Source: CAZTZL01 sp964617625
GTDB lineage: Bacteria > Zhuqueibacterota > QNDG01 > DSAB01
Length of the DNA stretch: 14,622 nt
NCBI GenBank assembly: GCA_964617625.1
Contig: CAZTZL010000068.1
Location: 1 to 14,622 of the forward strand
Direction of reading: 5' to 3'
Part shown: piece by piece, positions 7,082 to 13,420 of the stretch
How positions within the stretch are numbered: the stretch's first letter is position 1
How the letters are laid out: every line of letters starts with the position of its first letter
Translations under genes and position numbers: made by a program
The notes under the pieces: generated by a model
What the model saw: the letters and a program-made list of their open reading frames with translations, nothing else
Databases searched by the model: none
Told to the model about the DNA's origin: nothing

Positions 7082-8044
7082 ATGAGTACCGCTTTTAATT
7101 CGGCAATTGATTGTTCAATTGTGATTCCTGTTTATTTCAACGAACGATCTATTGCAGATACGATGGATTCAATAATGAACGAAGTTATATCAAGAAATCC
7201 CGATCTTCGTTTTGAAGTCATATTTGTAGACGATGGTTCAGGCGACAGATCATTTGACGAATTAATAAGGCTTCGAGAAAAAAATAGAAAGACAATCAAG
7301 ATAATCAAGCTAACTCGAAATTTTGGTCAAGTCAGTGCGGTGATCGCCGGATTATCTTATGCAAAAGGAAAGTGTATAGTTAAAATGTCGGCTGATGGAC
7401 AGGATCCACCCGCAATGATTAATGAAATGCTTAAAGCGCATCAGGAAGAACATTTCGAAATTGTGATATGCGCAAGATGCGGGCGTGACGAATCGTGGTA
7501 TAGAATTATTACTTCAAGATTGTTTTACAGATTGATGAAAAAATTGAGTTTTCCCAATATGCCTCAAGGCGGTTTCGATTTTGCTTTATTAAGCAGAAAA
7601 GCGCTTGATTTAATGCTCAAGAATAAGGAAGCATATCCTTTTTTGCAGGGACAGATTCTATATCTTGGATTTAAACCTAAAATTCTGGAGTATCGGCGGT
7701 TGAAGCGTATATACGGTCGTTCTCGCTGGACCTTTGGGAAGAAGCTTACCTATTTGATTGATGGTGTGATGAGCTACTCGTTTTTCCCTTTGAGGCTTAT
7801 ATCAGGTACGGGAGTCATAGTTGCCCTTCTGGGATTTCTATATGCTTTGATCGTGTTTGTTGGCCGATTGGTTTGGGGGAATCCTGTAAAGGGATGGGCT
7901 CCGTTGATGATAGTGATATTGGTCATGAGCGGATTACAGATGCTCATGCTGGGTATTATTGGTGAATATTTATGGCGCACACTTGCACAAGTACGAAACC
8001 GTGATCAATATGTTATAGAAGCGATATACGATGATGAAAACTGA
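7082..8044 (+). CDS. Family 2 polyprenyl-phosphate glycosyltransferase (ArnC/GtrB/DPM1-like)
   Basis: This 320-residue enzyme would transfer a sugar from a nucleotide donor to undecaprenyl (polyprenyl) phosphate on the cytoplasmic face. The GT-A domain starts with S-I-V-I-P-V-Y-F-N-E (12-21), carries the nucleotide-binding V-D-D-G-S at 49-53, L-T-R-N-F-G-Q, and the metal/donor motif S-A-D-G-Q-D-P-P with D105 and D108. An R-x-x-G-R-S-R-W motif precedes the membrane part, which has two helices (~241-264 and ~274-297) and a short tail. This is the standard ArnC/GtrB layout. The ATG is chosen for its GAGGAG site at 7069-7074. It lies 35 bases after the acyltransferase remnant and ends the plus-strand glycan locus. 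Its likely product is the donor for the GT-C enzyme at 3449-5074; the sugar is not known. Confidence 0.92.
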   Translation: MSTAFNSAIDCSIVIPVYFNERSIADTMDSIMNEVISRNPDLRFEVIFVDDGSGDRSFDELIRLREKNRKTIKIIKLTRNFGQVSAVIAGLSYAKGKCIVKMSADGQDPPAMINEMLKAHQEEHFEIVICARCGRDESWYRIITSRLFYRLMKKLSFPNMPQGGFDFALLSRKALDLMLKNKEAYPFLQGQILYLGFKPKILEYRRLKRIYGRSRWTFGKKLTYLIDGVMSYSFFPLRLISGTGVIVALLGFLYALIVFVGRLVWGNPVKGWAPLMIVILVMSGLQMLMLGIIGEYLWRTLAQVRNRDQYVIEAIYDDEN

Positions 8045-8083
8045 CAATAACAATACGGATCAAAATTCAGCGACTTTATCTTT

Positions 8084-9901
8084 TTAGTAAAAATACTCAT
8101 CCCGATAATCTTCAATCTTTACAGACTCTTCGAGATGTTTGACCCAGGCCGTATAAATTTGCTGTTGTTTTTGTTTAAGCAGCTGTTGTTTTATGCTTTC
8201 TTTTTCCGCTTTGAATAGGGATTCGTGAATCTTGGTACGATCAAGCAGTTGAATAATATAATAACCTCGATTGCTTTCGACAGGCTGCGAAATTTCTCCC
8301 GGTGTTAACCCAAAAGCAGTGCCCGAGAATTTTGGATCGCGTCCTACTTTTTCAACATTACCCTGAAGGGTGAAATAATCCGTTTCATTTATTTCCTGGT
8401 TATTCTCGTGTGCGGCCATTTTAAAATCGACGCCACTTTGAATTTTTCCCATGATTTCGGAGGCTTTCTTTTCGGCCATCTCTTTTTGATATTGTTTCTC
8501 AAGGATACGGGTAATCGCTGGTTTAACATCGGCAAGGGGTTTGAAACCTGATTTTTGAATTTCGGATATTCTGAATACGATAAGATTCTCTCCGGATCGT
8601 GCAGGTTCACTAATCCATCCAACGCTATTATTAAAAGCGAGATAACTGATCCTGCTGGACATGCCTATTCCGGGAATAAATCCGCCTTTTCTGAACAACG
8701 GTGTCTCATCGATTTGATAGCCTTTTTGGTCAGCAAGAGATTGAAATGTGATTTTTTTGTTTTCTGAAAGTTCAGTATAAAAGCTTTGAGCTTTTTCTCT
8801 GATATCGTCATTGGTTTCGGAACTGGTTTCGTATTTCAACAGAATATGACGTGCATGAACCTGTGTTTCTCCATTTTCAATTTTCCGGGCCAGTATTTCA
8901 ATCACATGCAATCCGAACTGAGTTTCTACAGGCCCGATAATTGAACCTACTTTGGCGGAAAACACAGCATCTTCAAAGGGTTTTACCATGGTTCCTTTAC
9001 TGATAAAACCGAGATCGCCACCCTTCGAAACACTGCCGGGATCTTTTGAAAAATCCTGAGCAAGTTCCGCGAAATCAGTTCCTGAATGAAGTTCGTTGAT
9101 AATATATTTTGCGGTTTCAAGCGTTTGCAGGGTATCTTCTCTTGAAGGTTTGATTTCAAATTTAATGTATTGTAATTTACGCATTTCAGGCTGTTCGTAA
9201 TCTTTCTCATGAGCAGTATAATATTTTTTGATCAAATCTTCAGTGATTTCTTTATGATTAGCGGGGAATTCCTCCGAATCAATAAAAAGATACTGGACTT
9301 TAACTTTTTCATTGTTCATTTTATAATATTCAAGCGCTTCGCCGTCTGATACGCGCACAGTTGAAATAATCTCCTGCTGGAGTTTTTGAAGCGGCAGAAG
9401 TCCTTTGAAATAATTTTCCACAGGAATCCAGGCATTGTAGTTTCTCGGGTCACTCAGTGCCTCGCGATATTTATTCAAATCGAATTTACCGTCTGTTTGA
9501 AATTGTTCATGATTTTTAACAAATTCGGGAGGATTGTTACGCATGTAATAAACCACTTCCTCGGGAGTAATCTGAATGTGTTGACGACGAATTTCTCTGG
9601 ACATTAAAATATCCTGAACAAGTGTGTTCCAGACATCATCCCTGATGCGCTGAACCTGATATTCGTTTATTTCCTGGTCACCGGACTGCTGCTTCACACG
9701 ATCCAGTTCCTGCTGATATATTTTGGCAAACTGCTGATAATGTATTTTTTGGCCGGCAACGGATCCAATAATTCCGCTTTTAGCAGGATTACGGCGGTTT
9801 TTAAAGCCGCCCATTCCCCAGCTGAATACAATGGTTAAAATGAAAGAAGCGGCAACAATCCACAATATATGTCGCATATATTTTCTTAATGTTCTCATCA
9901 T
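8084..9901 (-). CDS. ppiD: PpiD/SurA-like membrane-anchored peptidyl-prolyl cis-trans isomerase
   Basis: This 605-residue protein is close in length to PpiD. A basic start and one membrane helix (~12-31) anchor it in the inner membrane with the rest in the periplasm, where it would assist folding of exported proteins. Residues ~35-190 form a SurA_N-like chaperone region (G-S-V-A-G-Q-K-I, then many Gln and charged residues). A parvulin domain spans ~240-340, with D-F-A-E-L-A-Q-D-F-S-K-D-P, S-K-G-G-D-L-G-F at 292-299 and G-P-V-E-T-Q-F-G-L-H-V-I. A second, less typical parvulin-like unit begins at V-H-A-R-H-I-L-L around 349-356. The rest is helical chaperone-type sequence. The ATG at 9901 has GAAGGAG at 9913-9919, spaced eleven bases. 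It converges on the glycosyltransferase, with only 39 bases between stops and no clear terminator. The exact subfamily (PpiD or SurA/PrsA-like) is uncertain. Confidence 0.87.
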   Translation of the reverse strand: MMRTLRKYMRHILWIVAASFILTIVFSWGMGGFKNRRNPAKSGIIGSVAGQKIHYQQFAKIYQQELDRVKQQSGDQEINEYQVQRIRDDVWNTLVQDILMSREIRRQHIQITPEEVVYYMRNNPPEFVKNHEQFQTDGKFDLNKYREALSDPRNYNAWIPVENYFKGLLPLQKLQQEIISTVRVSDGEALEYYKMNNEKVKVQYLFIDSEEFPANHKEITEDLIKKYYTAHEKDYEQPEMRKLQYIKFEIKPSREDTLQTLETAKYIINELHSGTDFAELAQDFSKDPGSVSKGGDLGFISKGTMVKPFEDAVFSAKVGSIIGPVETQFGLHVIEILARKIENGETQVHARHILLKYETSSETNDDIREKAQSFYTELSENKKITFQSLADQKGYQIDETPLFRKGGFIPGIGMSSRISYLAFNNSVGWISEPARSGENLIVFRISEIQKSGFKPLADVKPAITRILEKQYQKEMAEKKASEIMGKIQSGVDFKMAAHENNQEINETDYFTLQGNVEKVGRDPKFSGTAFGLTPGEISQPVESNRGYYIIQLLDRTKIHESLFKAEKESIKQQLLKQKQQQIYTAWVKHLEESVKIEDYRDEYFY

Positions 9902-9958
9902 GGCAGGGGTTTCTCCTTCAATATCCGAAAAGTTATCTGCGTCGAAATTTTAGATTTA

Positions 9959-9987
9959 AATATAACTTATCGGGATACAAAAATCAA
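9959..9987 (-). promoter_or_regulatory. Candidate sigma-70-type promoter for the PpiD-like gene
   Basis: Read on the minus strand, TTGATT (9987-9982) and TATATT (9964-9959) are separated by exactly 17 bases. This predicts transcription starting near 9952, about 50 bases before the ATG. If the organism is Bacteroidetes-like its consensus may differ, so this is a sequence match only. Confidence 0.45.
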
Positions 9988-10044
9988 GATGAAAAAAGTA
10001 TACTTTGTGTTATGTTTAATACACATTAGAACTGGATTCATTTC

Positions 10045-10073
10045 TTGACTTTCAGCGGCCTACGACTTAAATT
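10045..10073 (+). promoter_or_regulatory. Candidate sigma-70-type promoter for uvrB-purD
   Basis: TTGACT (10045-10050) and TAAATT (10068-10073) are spaced 17 bases, placing a start near 10080 and a leader of about 24 bases. The -10 match is modest (4 of 6). No CTGT-N8-ACAG SOS box is seen in the 202-base divergent region. Confidence 0.35.
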
Positions 10074-10103
10074 ATATAACTCATTTAAAATGCGGTTTTT
10101 AAT

Positions 10104-12122
10104 ATGTCCACATTTCAACTCATTTCGGATTATAGGCCAGGAGGAGATCAACCTTCAGCCATTGAGGAACTCACAAATGGACTGAACAGGAGAAAGCATT
10201 TTCAGACATTGTTAGGGGTGACCGGTTCCGGCAAGACATTTACGATAGCCAATGTGATTGCCAATGTACAAAAACCGACACTCGTGATATCCCACAACAA
10301 AACACTTGCGGCCCAACTTTACGCAGAATTGAAAGGATTTTTCCCGCACAATGCGGTTGAATATTTTATAAGCTATTACGACTATTATCAGCCGGAAGCT
10401 TACATTCCATCCACAGATACCTATATTGAGAAAGATACCTCAATTAATGATGAGATCGACCGTCTCCGCCTGAAAGCGACAAGCGCGCTTCTTTCGAGAA
10501 ACGATGTGATCATTGTGGCATCGGTTTCATGTATATACAATCTGGGATCGCCGCAGGATTTTAAAGAGCTTCTCGTTTTCATCGAAAACAAGAAAAAAAT
10601 CAACCGACAAAAGCTGCTGGAAAACCTGAGCGATATTCATTACACGAGAAACGACATCGATTTCCACAGGGGAACTTTCAGGGTTCGCGGCGATGTGGTC
10701 GAAATTTTTCCCGCGTATGACGAAAAGCCGGTTCGGGTAGAAATGTGGGGTGATCAGATCGAAGGAATTTCCGTGGTCGATCCGATAACCGGTGAGGTAA
10801 TCGAAGAAAAAGACCGAATAGCGATTTATCCGGCAAAACATTTCGTTACCACATACCCCAAGTTGGAAGCGGCGATTCAATTGATTCAACATGAATTGAA
10901 AGAACAATTGGCCCTTTATCGTTCCCAGGATAAACTGTTAGAAGCCCAGCGTCTTGAAAGCCGCACATATTACGATATCGAAATGATGGAAGAAATCGGG
11001 TACTGCTCGGGAATCGAAAACTACTCGCGCCATCTTTCCGGTAGAAAAGCCGGCGAACGCCCCAGCTGTTTAATCGATTATTTTCCTGATGATTTTCTGT
11101 TGATTGTGGACGAGTCCCACATGACGATTCCACAAATCCGGGGTATGTACAACGGCGATCAATCCAGGAAAAAGACGCTCGTCGAACATGGCTTTCGGCT
11201 GCCTTCCGCTATGGATAACCGGCCCTTGAAATTTGATGAATTCGAATCCATAATCCGACAGGTTATTTTTCTCTCGGCCACACCGGCTGAGTACGAACTT
11301 GAAAAATGCGGGGGAGAGGTTATTGAACAGATTATCAGGCCAACAGGGTTGATGGATCCCAAAGTCATTGTCCGTCCGACACTGGGACAGATCGATGATC
11401 TTATTGCTGAGATTCGAAAAAGGGTCGTCCGCAAAGAGCGCGTTCTTGTCACCACACTGACCAAAAGAATGTCCGAGGATCTGGCGGATTACCTGAATGA
11501 ACTGGAAGTGCGTGTGCGCTATCTTCATTCAGAAATTCAAGCGCTGGACAGAGTTGAAATTCTCCGAGGTCTCCGCCTTGCCGATTTCGATGTTCTGGTT
11601 GGAATCAACTTGCTGCGCGAAGGACTGGACCTTCCCGAAGTTTCGCTAGTTGCGATCCTCGATGCAGACAAGGAAGGTTTCCTCCGTTCGGAACGTTCCC
11701 TCATACAAACTGCGGGACGTGCGGCCAGAAATGTGGACGGAACCGTCATTTTATATGCGGACAAGATGACCAATTCAATGGAGAAATTTATTCAGGAAAC
11801 CAACCGCAGAAGAGAGATGCAAAAAAAATACAATGAAGCACATGGTATCACACCTGAAACGATATACAAATCCGTGGATGAAATTCTTTCTGCGACATCG
11901 GTTGCGGATGTGAAAGTACCTGTAGCACTATCTGAAAAAAAGTATGATTATCTATCAAAAATGGAACAGGAAGAACTATCCGAGAAACTTGAAATGGAAA
12001 TGCTGGCAGCGGCAAAACGACTCGATTTCGAGAAAGCAGCTGAACTTCGGGACGAGATCGATGCTCTTAAAGGAGTGAAGCGAAAGAATACAACCTATCC
12101 ACATTCGAGGAGAAAAAAATGA
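10104..12122 (+). CDS. uvrB: UvrABC excinuclease subunit B
   Basis: UvrB is the damage-verifying helicase-like subunit of nucleotide excision repair; it is loaded by UvrA and recruits UvrC. The protein has 672 residues, the normal length. It shows the Walker A G-V-T-G-S-G-K-T (38-45), the aromatic beta-hairpin Y-Y-D-Y-Y-Q-P-E-A-Y-I-P (from Y91) that separates the strands, D-E-S-H at 336-339, L-S-A-T-P-A-E-Y, helicase motif VI Q-T-A-G-R-A-A-R-N at 535-543, and a C-terminal UVR helical hairpin (~625-660, K-R-L-D-F-E-K-A-A-E-L-R-D-E-I) that binds UvrC. The ATG at 10104 has no Shine-Dalgarno site in its A+T-rich leader; an upstream ATG at 10090 is out of frame. Its stop overlaps the purD start by four bases (ATGA), so the two genes form one transcript. 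Confidence 0.98.
   Translation: MSTFQLISDYRPGGDQPSAIEELTNGLNRRKHFQTLLGVTGSGKTFTIANVIANVQKPTLVISHNKTLAAQLYAELKGFFPHNAVEYFISYYDYYQPEAYIPSTDTYIEKDTSINDEIDRLRLKATSALLSRNDVIIVASVSCIYNLGSPQDFKELLVFIENKKKINRQKLLENLSDIHYTRNDIDFHRGTFRVRGDVVEIFPAYDEKPVRVEMWGDQIEGISVVDPITGEVIEEKDRIAIYPAKHFVTTYPKLEAAIQLIQHELKEQLALYRSQDKLLEAQRLESRTYYDIEMMEEIGYCSGIENYSRHLSGRKAGERPSCLIDYFPDDFLLIVDESHMTIPQIRGMYNGDQSRKKTLVEHGFRLPSAMDNRPLKFDEFESIIRQVIFLSATPAEYELEKCGGEVIEQIIRPTGLMDPKVIVRPTLGQIDDLIAEIRKRVVRKERVLVTTLTKRMSEDLADYLNELEVRVRYLHSEIQALDRVEILRGLRLADFDVLVGINLLREGLDLPEVSLVAILDADKEGFLRSERSLIQTAGRAARNVDGTVILYADKMTNSMEKFIQETNRRREMQKKYNEAHGITPETIYKSVDEILSATSVADVKVPVALSEKKYDYLSKMEQEELSEKLEMEMLAAAKRLDFEKAAELRDEIDALKGVKRKNTTYPHSRRKK
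12107..12112 (+). promoter_or_regulatory. Shine-Dalgarno GAGGAG for purD inside uvrB
   Basis: GAGGAG lies within the last codons of uvrB, six bases before the purD ATG at 12119. Together with the ATGA stop/start overlap it implies coupled translation. Confidence 0.75.
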
Positions 12123-13387
12123 AAGTTCTTGTTGTTGGAAGCGGCGGACGTGAACATGCACTTGTATGGAAAATCAATCAAAGTCCGATAGTTGAAAAAA
12201 TATATTGTGCGCCTGGGAACGGCGGTATCGCACAGTCTGCCGAATGTATCGATATTAATCCGATTGATATCAAAGGGATGGTCCGTTTTGCAAAAAAGAA
12301 GAAAATCGATCTGACTATTGTGGGGCCGGAACTTCCGCTGACATTGGGCATTGTGGATCAATTTGAAAAGGCCGGATTGAAAACTTTCGGACCGAATAAA
12401 AAAGCCGCGTTAATCGAAGGCAGCAAGCGGTTTACAAAAGACTTGATGGCCAAATACAATATTCCCTCTGCGGAGTATCGTGTATTCACAAAACATAAAG
12501 AAGCTGTTCAGTATATTCACGAAAAAGAATGCCCGTTAGTTTTAAAAGCAGACGGATTGGCAGCGGGCAAGGGAGTGCTGATCTGCAAGGGAAGGAATGA
12601 GGCGTTCGAGGGTGCCGAACGAATTTTAAAGAAGAGGGAATTTGGCGACTCGGGCAATTGTCTCGTTATCGAAGAGTGTTTGGTTGGTGAAGAAGCATCC
12701 ATTCTGGCGATTACGGATGGAGAACGGATAATAACGCTTCCTGCGGCTCAGGATCACAAAGCGATATTCGAGGGTGATACAGGGCCGAATACAGGCGGAA
12801 TGGGAGCCTATGCACCTTCTCCTGCCGTGACTCCGAAAATGCTTGATGTCGTAAAAGAAAAGATACTCTATCCAACCATTAGGGGAATGAAAAAAGAGGG
12901 AAGGCCCTATCGCGGCGTGCTTTACGCTGGGTTGATGCTTACACGGGAAGGGCCCAAAGTGCTTGAATTTAACTGCCGTTTCGGAGATCCGGAAATTCAG
13001 GCCATTCTTCCACTGATTGAAACGGATTTGGTGGTTCTAATTCAGGAATGTCTCGAAGGACGATTGAGCGAAGATTCAATTAAAATAAAGAATCAGGCTG
13101 CCGTTTGTGTGGTCATGGCGTCGGGCGGATATCCGGGCAGTTACGAGAAGGAGAAAGTCATTCACGGGCTTGACAAAGTTCAAAGCGATATTATGGTTTT
13201 TCATGCCGGGACAACAATTAAAAATGGGGATATTGTTACGTCTGGCGGGCGGGTTTTAGGTGTAACTGCCGTGGATAACACAATCCAATCCGCCATTAAA
13301 AAGGTGTATGAGGCAGTCGGAAAAATCACATTCGATATGGCCTATTACCGGCGGGATATCGGCCACCGGGCATTGCAGAGGATTTAA
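12119..13387 (+). CDS. purD: Phosphoribosylamine-glycine ligase (GAR synthetase)
   Basis: PurD catalyses the second step of de novo purine synthesis in the cytoplasm: phosphoribosylamine + glycine + ATP to glycinamide ribonucleotide. The 422 residues match the family length. The N-terminal domain begins V-L-V-V-G-S-G-G-R-E-H-A-L. The ATP-grasp region (~100-295) includes L-K-A-D-G-L-A-A-G-K-G-V, D-H-K, the G-P-N-T-G-G-M-G-A-Y loop (GGMG from residue 226), and the metal-binding E283 and N285 in L-E-F-N-C-R-F-G-D-P-E. The C-terminal domain shows V-V-M-A-S-G-G-Y-P-G and H-A-G-T. All key residues are present. It starts inside the end of uvrB (ATGA overlap) with a strong GAGGAG site. Pairing with uvrB is not a standard purine-operon arrangement; no other purine gene is in the window. 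Confidence 0.98.
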   Translation: MKVLVVGSGGREHALVWKINQSPIVEKIYCAPGNGGIAQSAECIDINPIDIKGMVRFAKKKKIDLTIVGPELPLTLGIVDQFEKAGLKTFGPNKKAALIEGSKRFTKDLMAKYNIPSAEYRVFTKHKEAVQYIHEKECPLVLKADGLAAGKGVLICKGRNEAFEGAERILKKREFGDSGNCLVIEECLVGEEASILAITDGERIITLPAAQDHKAIFEGDTGPNTGGMGAYAPSPAVTPKMLDVVKEKILYPTIRGMKKEGRPYRGVLYAGLMLTREGPKVLEFNCRFGDPEIQAILPLIETDLVVLIQECLEGRLSEDSIKIKNQAAVCVVMASGGYPGSYEKEKVIHGLDKVQSDIMVFHAGTTIKNGDIVTSGGRVLGVTAVDNTIQSAIKKVYEAVGKITFDMAYYRRDIGHRALQRI

Positions 13388-13420
13388 AAACCTTCCCGAA
13401 GGCTCTGAGCTTTCAGGTAG

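Noticed and set aside
8045..8083. Terminator between the convergent glycosyltransferase and PpiD-like genes
   Set aside because: The 39 bases contain T- and A-runs but no G+C stem on either strand.
10421..11773. Several long antisense open frames (up to ~150 codons) opposite uvrB
   Set aside because: They lie wholly inside a strongly conserved gene, have no recognisable domains or ribosome sites, and are expected by chance opposite such coding sequence.
13390..13402. Short hairpin CCTT-cccg-AAGG after purD as a terminator
   Set aside because: The stem is only 4-5 bp. On the plus strand no T-tract follows; the run of T appears only on the minus strand, where there is no gene to terminate.
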